Part shown: positions 16,362-25,621 of the stretch, in pieces
How the letters are laid out: each line of letters starts with the position of its first letter
How positions within the stretch are numbered: position 1 is the stretch's first letter
Source of the DNA: Blautia pseudococcoides
GTDB taxonomy: Bacteria > Bacillota > Clostridia > Lachnospirales > Lachnospiraceae
DNA length: 64,000 nucleotides
NCBI RefSeq assembly: GCF_001689125.2
Contig: NZ_CP015405.2
Span: 3,079,001 to 3,143,000, forward strand
Direction of reading: 5' to 3'
Notes under the pieces: model-generated
The model's database searches: none
The model's input: only the letters and a program-made list of their open reading frames with translations
Told to the model about the DNA's origin: nothing
Position numbers and translations under genes: made by a program

Positions 16362-17210
16362 TTATTTCACTGCACTGTCTACCATACCCTGAATAAAATA
16401 CTTCTGTAAAAACAGAAACAGCACCAGGACCGGCAATACTCCAAGCAGGGCAGAAGCGGCGGCAGCATTCATATTATTAGCGGTCTGGGAAAAATAACTG
16501 GCCACAGCCAAGGTGATGGTCTTCAGCTTTGGTGACTGTAGAAAATATAAGGAAAACTGGTAATCATTCCAGCATCCTACCCCCGTCAGTATCACCACAC
16601 TGGCTATGACAGGCTTTAGCTGCGGCAGTATAATTCTGAAAAAGGCCTGAACCGGTCCGCACCCGTCAATAAACGCCGCCTCTTCCAGCGCTTCCGGAAT
16701 CCCAGCAATAAAATTAGAGAACAAAAATATACTCATGGGCAGATTAAAGGTTACCAGCACAATGATGATTCCCCAATAGGTGGATATCCCCTGTATTTTT
16801 ACCATAGTACTGTAAAGGGGGACCAGAATACTCAGACCCGGAATCATCATGATGCCCAGAATAAAACTCTTAACCCCCATATTAAATCTGGAACGGTTTC
16901 TTGCCAGCGGATATGCGGAAAAGGCTCCGATCATTGTGATGAACACAACGGAAAATACGGTTATGACTGCTGTATTCTTTAAAGCCAGCAGCATATTTCC
17001 ACCGTTCAGCGCCTCCTTAAAGTTATTCCACTCAATATAAGCAGGCATGATCCACCTGGAACTGGTATCCATAGAAGATTTTGCCGCAACACCAAACAAT
17101 ATGTACAGGGGAATAAAATGAACAACAACCACCACTGCCCCTATCAGATATAACCACCATTTATTTTTCCGGGTATTCTGCATTTTACCCTCTTTGCGCT
17201 TTCTGTTCAT
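16362..17210 (-). CDS. Carbohydrate ABC transporter permease, MalG/MsmG type
   Basis: 282 aa, about six transmembrane helices after a basic leader (MNRKRKEGKMQNTRKNK). The EAA loop reads EEAAFIDGCGPVQAFFRIIL and contacts a shared ATPase encoded elsewhere. The start codon overlaps the stop codon of the preceding permease gene (translational coupling). With the binding protein and MalF-type permease it forms an importer that probably supplies the alpha-galactoside or related sugar for the GH36 enzyme encoded downstream. Confidence 0.93.
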   Translation of the reverse strand: MNRKRKEGKMQNTRKNKWWLYLIGAVVVVVHFIPLYILFGVAAKSSMDTSSRWIMPAYIEWNNFKEALNGGNMLLALKNTAVITVFSVVFITMIGAFSAYPLARNRSRFNMGVKSFILGIMMIPGLSILVPLYSTMVKIQGISTYWGIIIVLVTFNLPMSIFLFSNFIAGIPEALEEAAFIDGCGPVQAFFRIILPQLKPVIASVVILTGVGCWNDYQFSLYFLQSPKLKTITLAVASYFSQTANNMNAAAASALLGVLPVLVLFLFLQKYFIQGMVDSAVK

Positions 17211-18085
17211 TACATATATACCTCCTTCTTATTAAAGTAAGAAGTCACCACATTACTCAGGAGCATGATCAATAAAAATGAGAAAAGGCCTATGGTAGAA
17301 GAATACCCTGCATTTGTGGCCTGAAAATACTGGTTTGCCACAAGTGTGGAGAGGGAATGGGAGGCGTAACCCGGCCCGCCTTTTGTCAACGCCTGGATCA
17401 CATCAAATAATTTCAATCCCCCAATTAAATTCAATGTTACAGAGGAAGAAATGGCAGGGATCAGAAGTGGAACGGTAATATAACGGAACTGCTGCCATCT
17501 GCTTACTCCGTCAATGGCCGCCGCCTCATAATATTGTGATGATATATTCTGCAGTCCGGCCAGATAAATCACCATAGAGATTCCCACATACTGTATACTG
17601 TTGATCAATGTCATAATGATCACAGCCCTGCTGCCGCTGCTGAGCCAGTCCACAGGAGCCTGTCCCAGTGCAGCCAGTATATCGTTCACCGCTCCGCCAT
17701 CATACTGTACCAGAAAATACATAATATATCCCATAACCAGTCCGGATATCATGACTGGTGCATAGACCACCGTACGGATGACGGTCCTGCCCTTCATCTT
17801 CGTATTCAGTAAAACAGCGTAGCCAAGGCCCAGGATATTTTGTACCACCGTACTGCCCATCCCATAGATCAAAGTGTTTTTTAATGCTGTCAAAATATTT
17901 CCATCATGTAAAAGCTTCACATAATTATCAAATTTTACATATGTATATTTCTGCGAATATCCGTTCCAGTTGGTAAAAGAAATTCTTATCCCTTCCGCAA
18001 AAGGATATATAACAAAAAACAAGAACAAAAGTATAGCCGGAACATAAAAAATATTGATCACAGATTTTCTGCTTTTTTTGCTCAT
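17210..18085 (-). CDS. Carbohydrate ABC transporter permease, MalF/MsmF type
   Basis: 291 aa, six predicted transmembrane helices. The EAA loop reads YEAAAIDGVSRWQQFRYITV. The start at 18085 (MSKKSRKS) is chosen because AAAGGAGGGG lies just upstream; an upstream in-frame start would overlap the intergenic hairpin. It is the partner of the MalG-type permease that it overlaps. KGGPGYASHSLSTLVANQYF near the C-terminus is typical of family 1 sugar permeases. Confidence 0.93.
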   Translation of the reverse strand: MSKKSRKSVINIFYVPAILLFLFFVIYPFAEGIRISFTNWNGYSQKYTYVKFDNYVKLLHDGNILTALKNTLIYGMGSTVVQNILGLGYAVLLNTKMKGRTVIRTVVYAPVMISGLVMGYIMYFLVQYDGGAVNDILAALGQAPVDWLSSGSRAVIIMTLINSIQYVGISMVIYLAGLQNISSQYYEAAAIDGVSRWQQFRYITVPLLIPAISSSVTLNLIGGLKLFDVIQALTKGGPGYASHSLSTLVANQYFQATNAGYSSTIGLFSFLLIMLLSNVVTSYFNKKEVYM

Positions 18086-18103
18086 ACAGTCCCCTCCTTT
18101 TAA

Positions 18104-18132
18104 CAGGGGTGCCGTCACGGACAACACCCCTG
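18104..18132 (-). other. Intergenic stem-loop after the second binding-protein gene
   Basis: CAGGGGTG (18104-18111) pairs with CACCCCTG (18125-18132), and an inner CCG/CGG pair closes the loop. It lies between binding-protein and permease genes, as in the first sugar operon, with no T run. It probably sets the expression ratio of the two parts of the operon. Confidence 0.6.
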
Positions 18133-18144
18133 CATCTCATCCTG

Positions 18145-19482
18145 CTATTGCTGTGCAAGCTTCTCCTCGTATGCCTGTCTCATACTTTTTACAGAAGCTT
18201 CCACCGCATCTTTTTCTCCGGCCAGAATGCTGGTTCCGGTAGTACACATAACATCATATAATCCGCTCGGTAAGTACACCCTGTCAAAGTATGGTATGGT
18301 GAGTAAATCTGCACTCATATATTTTTCATAATATGGCTGTAAAGTGCCCGTTTCGCTTTCAACCCCCTCCAGTCCGGCGGGCATACCGCAGGCTGTTGCC
18401 AGTCTGGAGCAGTTCTCCGGCTGTGCCATATAATTCAGCAGTTCCAAAGCCTCTTCCTTGTGAGGACTATCCTTCCATACGCCTACCGCCAGGTCTTCAC
18501 CGCCAATCATACATGGCTGCTGACTTTCATCTGCCGCCGGGATGGGCATGATCCCCAAATCTGCGTTCGGATTTGTCTGCAGCGCCTCAGCCACCGCTTT
18601 TCCTGTATAGAAGGTAAAGGCCGCTTCATCCTGAGCCAATGCTTTGCAGCTTGTTATATAGTCTGCGGTGAGACAGTCTACATTAAAGTAACCTTTATCA
18701 TTCCAATCCTTTATCATTTCGCTGACAGGCTGCCAGTTCTCCCAGTCAAAGCTGCCGTCTAAGAGCGCTTCTCCCAAACCATTTTCTTCGTCGTTTGTAA
18801 GGAGTGTAGGCGCAATTAAATCCAGCATAGTACCGATTGTCCAGTTGTCCTTGCCGCCCACGTGAATGGGGGTTTTGCCTATGTCTTTTACTTTCTGGCA
18901 TGCCTCCTCAAAATCCGCCCATGTTCTGATATCATCCACATTGACACCTGCATTATCTAAAACAGTCTTGTTAAATGTCATGCCGCTCAGATCCGCATCT
19001 GCCGGAAGCACATACCTATTTCCATCTGCATCCGTGACCATGTCTTTAATGGAATCTACGATCTTATCCGCAAATGGCTGATCATTGATCGGCTCCAGAT
19101 ATTCTACATAAAGAGAGGTTGACCATCCATGTGTGGAAAATAGATCCGGCATATCATTGGATGCCATACGCGCTTTGATCATTTCACCATATGTTCCGGG
19201 TGCGGACACCTCCACAGCAATGCCGGTTTCTTTTGTGAATTCCCTGCATACCTCTTCGATAGTGTCTGTGATCACACCTGTCATATTGTGCTGGAACTCC
19301 AGCGTAACTCCTGTACTTTCGCCTGCATCCCCGCTATGGTCTGCCCCACTGCTTTCTTCCTTTATATCTGTCTCATTTTTTTCTGATGCTTTGCTTTCCT
19401 CCGGACGCTGGGAACATCCGCTGAACGCTGCCGCTGTCATAGAAGCAGCCATGATACCTGCCAATAATTTTCTGTATTTCAT
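18145..19482 (-). CDS. Sugar ABC transporter substrate-binding lipoprotein
   Basis: 445 aa family 1 solute-binding protein. The signal peptide is MKYRKLLAGIMAASMTAAA with lipobox FSGC, so Cys23 is the lipidated residue. An acidic, Ser/Glu-rich linker (residues 24-58) leads to the ligand-binding lobes (LEFQHNMTGVITDTIEEV; MIKARMASNDMPDLFSTHGW; the aromatic tail segment IPYFDRVYLPSGLYDVM). A good AAAGGAGA site precedes the start. A TATAAT at 19522-19527 lacks a good -35 box, as expected for an activator-dependent promoter. The divergent two-component system is the obvious candidate regulator. Confidence 0.93.
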   Translation of the reverse strand: MKYRKLLAGIMAASMTAAAFSGCSQRPEESKASEKNETDIKEESSGADHSGDAGESTGVTLEFQHNMTGVITDTIEEVCREFTKETGIAVEVSAPGTYGEMIKARMASNDMPDLFSTHGWSTSLYVEYLEPINDQPFADKIVDSIKDMVTDADGNRYVLPADADLSGMTFNKTVLDNAGVNVDDIRTWADFEEACQKVKDIGKTPIHVGGKDNWTIGTMLDLIAPTLLTNDEENGLGEALLDGSFDWENWQPVSEMIKDWNDKGYFNVDCLTADYITSCKALAQDEAAFTFYTGKAVAEALQTNPNADLGIMPIPAADESQQPCMIGGEDLAVGVWKDSPHKEEALELLNYMAQPENCSRLATACGMPAGLEGVESETGTLQPYYEKYMSADLLTIPYFDRVYLPSGLYDVMCTTGTSILAGEKDAVEASVKSMRQAYEEKLAQQ

Positions 19483-19667
19483 CTTAATCTCCTTTTTTTA
19501 TCGGGCCCGTTTTATAAATTTATTATAGCAAGCCTTGGCCCTTTCTAAAATGTACTATTTCTATTCTTTAAGTACCGTTTCCTACATTGCTTTTATTCAT
19601 ATTACCAAACCCCCTCCTGCTTCTCTCCCACAAATTGCACAATTTTTTACTTTTCAGTGCCTAAATA

Positions 19668-19695
19668 TTGTAATCATTTTCAAATCTGGTATGAT
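19668..19695 (+). promoter_or_regulatory. Promoter of the two-component system
   Basis: TTGTAA (19668-19673) and TATGAT (19690-19695) with a 16-bp spacer. An upstream TGG makes an extended -10. It lies 30 bp before the histidine kinase start codon, which is preceded by TTGGAGG. Confidence 0.55.
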
Positions 19696-19724
19696 GGATA
19701 TTAACTTAGAATTGGAGGCAAATA

Positions 19725-21512
19725 ATGAAAAAGAAAAACAAGAAAAAAATCTCCTTTCAAAAGAACATTTTTCTGCTCTTCCTATTATGTTCCGTGGTAC
19801 CCCTTTTGATCAATACTCTCCTCAATGTCTCCCTGTATTCTGTCCGGCTGTCGGATGACACTGCCCGAAAGTATAACAATGTATTATCATCACTGGGCAG
19901 CAATATAGAGTCCTACTTAGAAGAAGCCGAGCGCCTGTCCATGAGTCCTTATCAGTATGATGATTTGATCCATCTATATACTTATATCTCAACCATGAAA
20001 AAGGATACATCATCCTCCCCGGCTCAATGGTCCAATTACGTTACACAATATGAGCGCACTGCCACAAAATTAACTGCACTGAGTTCCTCGGATATACTTG
20101 GATTGGCTTTTTTCCCCATTGACCCAAACAGTGACAAAGGGTTCGTCTACCGCAAAAGTGACTGCAGGCTCCATGAATTTTCACCCAAAGGCTATCCTTT
20201 AGATTCCTGGTTTTCCTATGCACCCTCTGCCTATAAATATATTACATATTGCGCACCGCATACGGTCTCTTACTATGAGGAAGCGAAAAAACAGTCCGTA
20301 TTCTCTGTTGTAAAACCAATCCGTATTCTGGATTCCAAAAAAGATATCGGCTTCTTAAAAGTAGATGTCTCCACAGAACTGTTTCAGCATTTATTCTCAG
20401 ACATCTCCATTTCTGAACCTTCCTGCATCACTATACTTTCAGAAAAGGACGAGATCATCTACTCCACAAACAAGACAGCCGGAAAAACATTTCTGGAAAC
20501 CTATAGCACTAACCCGGAACGCTTTGGACTGGTGTGCTCTTATTCGCTGAAAAAATCAGACTGGAAAATGGTATATTTCATTCCATATCTGGAATTTTAC
20601 AAGCCTATCCTGGAAGCCCTCCTGGTTTCTTTTATTTTGGGCATCCTTATTTTTCTCTTTTCCGTTTGGAATTACAGGAAAATATCCTCCGGGTTCACGA
20701 AACCGCTGCGTAATATTTTATATATCATGCATGAGGCAGAAGAAGGCAGCCTGGATGTGAGGGCAGATGAAACTCTTACTATGAACGAGGAATTTGAACA
20801 AATCACCAAACAGCTTAACCACATGATCCAAAGTCTGGACGAGCACATAAAGAAGGAATATATGGCTGTCATCAGTCAGAAAAATGCCCAATACCAGGCT
20901 CTGCAGGCCCAGATCAACCCTCACTTTTTATATAACACTTTAAATAATTTTGTGGCACTGAACCGCATGGAAGAACGAAAATTGCTGGAGGATTCTATTA
21001 TCCAGCTCACACGGATCTTCCATTATACCTGCTCTAACTCCGGATACAGTACGTTACAGGATGAATTTTCCTTTATTGAGCATTATCTGTTTCTTCAAAA
21101 GATCCGTTTTGAGGAACGGCTGGATTTCCGGCTTTATTTAGATGAGGAGGCAAAAAATTTCTCCATTCCCCGCCTGCTGATACAGCCGTTAGTAGAGAAT
21201 GCCATTGTACATGGTATGGAAGATTACGATAGACCTACCCGGGTGGAAGTGGATGCCTCTGTTATTACATTGAAAGGAATAGGACAATGTATTTTTCTGG
21301 CTGTCATGGATAACGGTATTGGATTTGATAAAAAGAAGCTGAATATAAATAAAAGTGTGGGACTGCTGAATATCCATGAAAGGCTTCAGCTTTTCCAGAG
21401 TGAAAGTTTTTTTGAAATACACAGTGCAGTGGGTGAATATACAGGCAGTTATATGGTCATCAGAGATATACATACAAGCCTGAAAGAGAACAGAAAGGAC
21501 GAATCCGAATGA
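19725..21512 (+). CDS. YesM-type sensor histidine kinase
   Basis: 595 aa membrane kinase. One helix at about 14-36, an extracellular sensor of about 260 residues, a second helix at about 293-314, a HAMP linker, then the His_kinase domain with phospho-acceptor His400 in LQAQINPHFLYNTLN. An HATPase domain (RLLIQPLVENAIVHG N-box, MDNGIGFD G1 box) follows. This family (LytS/YesM) pairs with AraC-type response regulators and senses extracellular sugars, often through the cognate binding protein. Its last codons overlap the response regulator start by 4 nt (ATGA), so the two are translationally coupled. Confidence 0.94.
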   Translation: MKKKNKKKISFQKNIFLLFLLCSVVPLLINTLLNVSLYSVRLSDDTARKYNNVLSSLGSNIESYLEEAERLSMSPYQYDDLIHLYTYISTMKKDTSSSPAQWSNYVTQYERTATKLTALSSSDILGLAFFPIDPNSDKGFVYRKSDCRLHEFSPKGYPLDSWFSYAPSAYKYITYCAPHTVSYYEEAKKQSVFSVVKPIRILDSKKDIGFLKVDVSTELFQHLFSDISISEPSCITILSEKDEIIYSTNKTAGKTFLETYSTNPERFGLVCSYSLKKSDWKMVYFIPYLEFYKPILEALLVSFILGILIFLFSVWNYRKISSGFTKPLRNILYIMHEAEEGSLDVRADETLTMNEEFEQITKQLNHMIQSLDEHIKKEYMAVISQKNAQYQALQAQINPHFLYNTLNNFVALNRMEERKLLEDSIIQLTRIFHYTCSNSGYSTLQDEFSFIEHYLFLQKIRFEERLDFRLYLDEEAKNFSIPRLLIQPLVENAIVHGMEDYDRPTRVEVDASVITLKGIGQCIFLAVMDNGIGFDKKKLNINKSVGLLNIHERLQLFQSESFFEIHSAVGEYTGSYMVIRDIHTSLKENRKDESE

Positions 21513-22951
21513 AAGTATTAATTGCAGATGACGAACGCATGGTACGTTTGAGTTTTATCAGCATGTGTAATGAGCTGTACCCTGGTATTCATGAATATAT
21601 CGAGGCAAGAAACGGAAACGAGATGTCTGTATTGGGAGAAAAAGAGCAGCCTGACCTGGCCTTTGTGGATATACGAATGCCGCTCATGGACGGACTGTCT
21701 GCCATAGAAAAGCTTTCCGCCCTATGCCCCCATACCCAGTTTATCATTCTCAGCGGTTATTCCGATTTTTCATATGCGCAAAAAGCCATACAGCTGGGCG
21801 CCAGGGATTATCTGCTGAAACCGCCTTCTCTGGATGACATCCAAAAAATTTTCATGCAGGCGGAAGTGGACAGAAGCCAGAAGATAACTCAGGATAACCA
21901 CACCTTTTTCTATGAAACCATAGCACAGTTTAATGCTTACTGTATCTTTCCTGCGCTTGAGCAGGATATGACCGGAAATTTATCTGCCTATATTTTCTGC
22001 GTGGATTATAAAGAGCCGGAAGCACAAAAGCAATTTTATAAAGGATTATACCGGAACATTCAGCAGGAATTGAATCCTTTGATCCATTTGTATTACCGCT
22101 ATTGTCTGTTTCACCTTCCGGAGGGTGAGATCTGCCTGATCATCAAAACGCCGCAGCCATCCCGGCGGCCTGCTGAAATATTAAATACTATATCCTCTGC
22201 TTTCGGTGTTCCGGTAACCACCTATCATCTGTCAGCCTGTTCTTTAGGGGAAATTTTTGACAAGATCATTTCCGTTATGGACTTGTTTTCTTTAAGAATA
22301 TTTTGTGGTTATGGAGGATTCCTGGATGAACATAAAGTTTTTGCTTTATCAAGAAAAAAACAGCTGATCAAGCTTAGTGAAACTGTAGAAAATCTTCAGC
22401 TGGCCTACCAGGACCGGGACTATATCCAATATGAGAAACTGCTGGACCGGCTAATCTCTTTTCCTGATCTGTCGCTGGAAAAAGAACTGGATTGGAATGG
22501 TATGGGAAAGTACCTGCAGCATTATTTCCATTTTGGCCAAACCGTAGACAGTTTTGCTTCTCTCTATCAGTTTCTTGTACAGGGCAAAGAGGACATGTAC
22601 AAAATATCCGGCGTAAATAACACCCCAAACCTTACGGAAAAAGTCAAGCAGTATGTGGAGGAGCATTACATGGACGATATTGGAATCAATACCATCTCCT
22701 CTCTTTACGGTATCACGCCTAATTACCTCAGCAAGATCTTTCATCAGAAAGAAGGGCTTCGATTTATGGATCATCTCACATTGGTACGCATAAGTCATGC
22801 AAAACGTCTGCTCACCGCCAGCCCGTGCTTATCTGTAAATGAAGTTGCAGAGCAGATAGGCTATCGGGGAACCCGTCATTTTTCAAAAGTCTTTCAAAAA
22901 CTGACCGGGCAGACTCCATCTGAGTACAGAAAAAGCAAACAGAATCCCTGA
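21509..22951 (+). CDS. AraC-type response regulator (YesN-like)
   Basis: 480 aa. The receiver domain (residues 1-125) has acidic pocket residues Asp7-Asp8-Glu9, phospho-acceptor Asp54 (AFVDIRMPLMDG) and the conserved Lys of LLKPP. A long middle region of unknown fold follows, then an AraC double helix-turn-helix at about 380-478, including GINTISSLYGITPNYLSKIF and VNEVAEQIGYRGTRHFSKVF. It is partner of the upstream kinase and the likely activator of the divergent ABC/GH36 operon. Confidence 0.94.
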   Translation: MKVLIADDERMVRLSFISMCNELYPGIHEYIEARNGNEMSVLGEKEQPDLAFVDIRMPLMDGLSAIEKLSALCPHTQFIILSGYSDFSYAQKAIQLGARDYLLKPPSLDDIQKIFMQAEVDRSQKITQDNHTFFYETIAQFNAYCIFPALEQDMTGNLSAYIFCVDYKEPEAQKQFYKGLYRNIQQELNPLIHLYYRYCLFHLPEGEICLIIKTPQPSRRPAEILNTISSAFGVPVTTYHLSACSLGEIFDKIISVMDLFSLRIFCGYGGFLDEHKVFALSRKKQLIKLSETVENLQLAYQDRDYIQYEKLLDRLISFPDLSLEKELDWNGMGKYLQHYFHFGQTVDSFASLYQFLVQGKEDMYKISGVNNTPNLTEKVKQYVEEHYMDDIGINTISSLYGITPNYLSKIFHQKEGLRFMDHLTLVRISHAKRLLTASPCLSVNEVAEQIGYRGTRHFSKVFQKLTGQTPSEYRKSKQNP

Positions 22952-22990
22952 TCATGAAGCCGCCGGAAACAACCTTGCACCTTACAACAA

Positions 22991-23035
22991 AGGCTGTGAT
23001 TCCCAGATCATAAAAAAATGACAGCATCACAGCCT
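22991..23035. terminator. Hairpin downstream of the response regulator
   Basis: AGGCTGTGAT (22991-23000) pairs perfectly with ATCACAGCCT (23026-23035) around a 25-nt loop that includes an A7 run. It lies between convergent frames and may act as a bidirectional stop. There is no T tract directly after the stem. Confidence 0.45.
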
Positions 23036-23045
23036 GGTCTATCTG

Positions 23046-23801
23046 CTATAAGCTTTCCTTCACCATCACATGGATCTCCGAATACAAATGCTTCCTGTAA
23101 GGATTTTTGTCATAGATAAGCTTGTCCAGCAGAACCTCTATGCTTCTTTTCCCCTGGTCTTTCAAACCACTGCCAAGTGTCATAGTCACCACGTCTTCTC
23201 TCATAAGTTCCAGAATCTCGGGATAGTCCTCATAACAGATCAGGCGCACACCCCTGCGCCCGCTGGCCTTCAGCTCCTCGCCTGCTGCCCGGACACACCC
23301 GCAGGTGACTAATATACCATCTATATCCTTTTCCTCCTGCAGGATCCTCTGCATCTCCCGCCGCATGATCACCGGGTCCTCTTTGGTTGTGACGCTGGGA
23401 AGCATCTGGATTTGCGGATACGCCTCTGTGATGACTGTACGGAACCCGCCCTCACGTGTGCCGAACGGAAAGGACTGATGCTCATCCCCATCACTGGTTA
23501 TGACTACCGTCCTGCCTTTTCCATTCAAAAACTCTCCCATAAATCTTGCCGCTACTTTTCCTGCTTTATAACCATCCTGCCCAATAAAGCAGAAGCGTCT
23601 GCTTCCCTTAATATCCGAGTTGACCGTTACCACGGGTATTCTTTCTTCTGTACAGCGGTCTATCGCCTCCACAATTTCGTGTGCATTGATAGGGCTTAAA
23701 ATAATGCCATCCACTTTCTCCTCCCGGTATTTGTCCAGCAGGCCTGCCTGCCTCTGTACATCCGAGTAGGCGATCACTGCGCGAGGCGATTCGTGTAACA
23801 A
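23046..23801 (-). pseudogene. LacI/RbsB-type regulator or binding protein, 5'-truncated remnant
   Basis: The frame encodes only the periplasmic-binding-protein-like part of a sugar-responsive regulator: EEKVDGIILSPINAHEIVEA, IPVVTVNSDIKGSRRFCFIG, DGILVTCGCVRAAGE, VRLICYEDYPEILELM. The DNA-binding domain and first strand expected upstream are absent. At about 23,760-23,785 the homology stops and the sequence becomes a methyltransferase fragment on the opposite strand. No ribosome-binding site exists for the nominal TTG start. It looks like the distal part of a regulator gene cut by a deletion or rearrangement. It could still be an intact orphan sensor, but this is less likely. Confidence 0.7.
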
Positions 23802-24181
23802 AACAGGGAGGCATAATTTTTGCCGCCTATGTCATATCCGATGGCTGTCTCATGGACGAAGGATTTCATCGGGGCAATATCAGTGTCTCCGAATATATAG
23901 AAAAAGGCCTGCTTGATGCCCGGACATTTGCCGCCAATTCCAATCCAGAGAATGTATTTGAACTTGTCCGAAAGGAAGACATTGATGACCTGATGTCTGC
24001 ATTTCCCGTAACCCGGCTCCATTACGCTGCAACAGACGGCTGCGCCTTATTTATGCGCGAAGCAATCGCTAAGATGGACCATGATACCTTTGAACTGTTT
24101 TTGAAATACCACTTTGCCACTTGTGAGCGGGAAGATTTATTGGGTATTACAAGCCACGCCATTGACATATTCAGAAAATAA
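23777..24181 (+). pseudogene. Class I SAM-dependent methyltransferase, C-terminal remnant
   Basis: The open frame begins in LREAIRVTKQGGIIFAAY, the post-SAM-domain motif seen in small class I methyltransferases (more usually RVTKPGG). It continues through VISDGCLMDEGFHRGN, NVFELVRKEDIDDLMSAF and a C-terminus ending in ITSHAIDIFRK. The N-terminal SAM-binding half is missing, so it cannot be active. It is joined head-to-head with the truncated LacI-type frame at about 23,775. The remnant reads without internal stops, so the truncation is probably recent. Confidence 0.7.
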
Positions 24182-24236
24182 GCATCCAAGAGATAAAAAA
24201 TTTTCCGGCCAAACAAAATGTGAGAACTCAGGCTGC

Positions 24237-24662
24237 TTATGTATTAAGCAAAAGCAGCCCGCCAAGGCACAGCATGATTCCGCATATCTGTTTAAAAGTT
24301 ATCAGCTCCTTATAAAAGATCACACCCACAATGATCAAAATAACCGCAAGCCCAATATTGGCCGCCAGGGAGCCAACACTGACCTTCCATCCGGCTCTGT
24401 ATATGGCAATATAACCAAATTCCAGCGCAACCACAGATGCGCCCAGGACTACGGATGCCCAATTCAGTTTTCTCAATTCCGGAAAATATGCTTTTCCAGA
24501 TGATGTAAACAAAAACATCACAATGGACAAGAACGCCCCTACCAAATAAGTCACGGAAAGTGAGACAAATGCATTTGCCTCTGCCGGGGTTGATTTTGCA
24601 CAGATATTATAGACCGTATTTGAGCCGATCACCAAAAGAATCGGCCAGATGTAATTCCACAT
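24237..24662 (-). CDS. EamA/DMT-type half-size membrane transporter
   Basis: 141 aa with about five hydrophobic segments: WNYIWPILLVIGSNTVYNIC, FVSLSVTYLVGAFLSIVMFL, a third around VVLGASVVALEFGYIAIY, then LAANIGLAVILIIVGVIFY and ICGIMLCLGGLLLL. This matches one half of an EamA (10-helix) transporter, as in small DMT proteins that dimerise. The substrate is unknown. The start at 24662 (MWNYIWP) is fixed by AAGGAGG. It lies 84 bp downstream of the aldolase gene, across a terminator. Confidence 0.8.
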   Translation of the reverse strand: MWNYIWPILLVIGSNTVYNICAKSTPAEANAFVSLSVTYLVGAFLSIVMFLFTSSGKAYFPELRKLNWASVVLGASVVALEFGYIAIYRAGWKVSVGSLAANIGLAVILIIVGVIFYKELITFKQICGIMLCLGGLLLLNT

Positions 24663-24681
24663 ACTTTTCCTCCTTATATAC

Positions 24682-24717
24682 AAAAAAAGCCGCAAACCAA
24701 ATGACCTTAGTTTGCGG
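24682..24717 (-). terminator. Terminator after the aldolase/kinase operon
   Basis: CCGCAAAC (24690-24697) pairs with GTTTGCGG (24710-24717). A seven-T run follows on the minus strand (A run at 24682-24688). It separates the aldolase gene from the DMT gene. Confidence 0.85.
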
Positions 24718-24745
24718 TAGGTGTCCACCCAATTTTTATTTTACG

Positions 24746-25618
24746 TCATATACTCATATCCGTCAATGCCTTATATTCTGAACCAAAGACCCGTATTTTT
24801 GCCTTTACTGCCTCCGCCGCTGCCTCCACCTGACAGGGAATCATATCTGTCAGACAGGTTTTTCCTTCCTTGATGGCCCGGACTGCCGCTTTGCCTGCAG
24901 CCACATTGATATCTGTAAAAATATTCACTTTGCTGATTCCACAGGCGATGGACCTTCTGAAATCTTCTTCTGAAAGCCCGGAACCTCCGTGGAGTACCAG
25001 GGGGACCTCCACCATATCTGCAATTGTCTTTATCCGGTCAAAATCCAGTTTAGGTTTCCATTTATAAGCACCGTGAGCAGTTCCCACAGCAATTGCCAAA
25101 GCATCTGCCTGTGTGTTTTTTACAAAATCCTTCGCCTGTGCCGGGTCTGTATAATATGCTTCCGGTGCATTCATCCCCTTATGGGCAGCCGGTTCCTCAT
25201 TGTCTCCCACATGTCCCAGTTCTGCTTCCACAGTTGCCCCAAAACAATGTGCGATTCTGACCAGTTCATGGACTTTTCTCAAATTTTCTTCGTAATTGTC
25301 TGTGGAACAGTCATACATAACGGAGGTAAATCCCAGCTTCAGCGCCTCCATACATTTTTCAAAGGTAAGTCCATGGTCATAGTGGAGCACTACCGGAACC
25401 GACGCTTTTTTTGCCATGGGGACAAGCAGTCCCGCCAAATCCTCCAGCGGTCCGCAGGGAAGCAGTACCTCCGCTGTGCCGATGATGACCGGGGATTTAA
25501 GTTCTTCCGCTGCTTTTAACACACCTCTGGCAAGTTCCAGATTCACGGTATTGAACAGACCAACTCCGTAGCCGTTTTTTTTGGCCGGCAGCAGCACATC
25601 ATTCAGGTTTACTAACAT
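24746..25618 (-). CDS. Class II (zinc) fructose/tagatose-bisphosphate aldolase family
   Basis: 290 aa TIM barrel. Catalytic Asp81 and zinc ligand His82 are in VLHYDHGLTFEKC. Further zinc and substrate motifs are EAELGHVGDNEEP, GTAHGAYKWKPKLD, PLVLHGGSG and VNIFTDINVA. These enzymes split ketose 1,6-bisphosphates (or related substrates) into dihydroxyacetone phosphate and an aldehyde. The gene lies 3 bp after a PfkB kinase gene, so the pair can phosphorylate and then cleave a ketose phosphate. The exact sugar (tagatose, fructose or a deoxyketose) cannot be read from sequence. Confidence 0.92.
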   Translation of the reverse strand: MLVNLNDVLLPAKKNGYGVGLFNTVNLELARGVLKAAEELKSPVIIGTAEVLLPCGPLEDLAGLLVPMAKKASVPVVLHYDHGLTFEKCMEALKLGFTSVMYDCSTDNYEENLRKVHELVRIAHCFGATVEAELGHVGDNEEPAAHKGMNAPEAYYTDPAQAKDFVKNTQADALAIAVGTAHGAYKWKPKLDFDRIKTIADMVEVPLVLHGGSGLSEEDFRRSIACGISKVNIFTDINVAAGKAAVRAIKEGKTCLTDMIPCQVEAAAEAVKAKIRVFGSEYKALTDMSI

Positions 25619-25621
25619 TTT

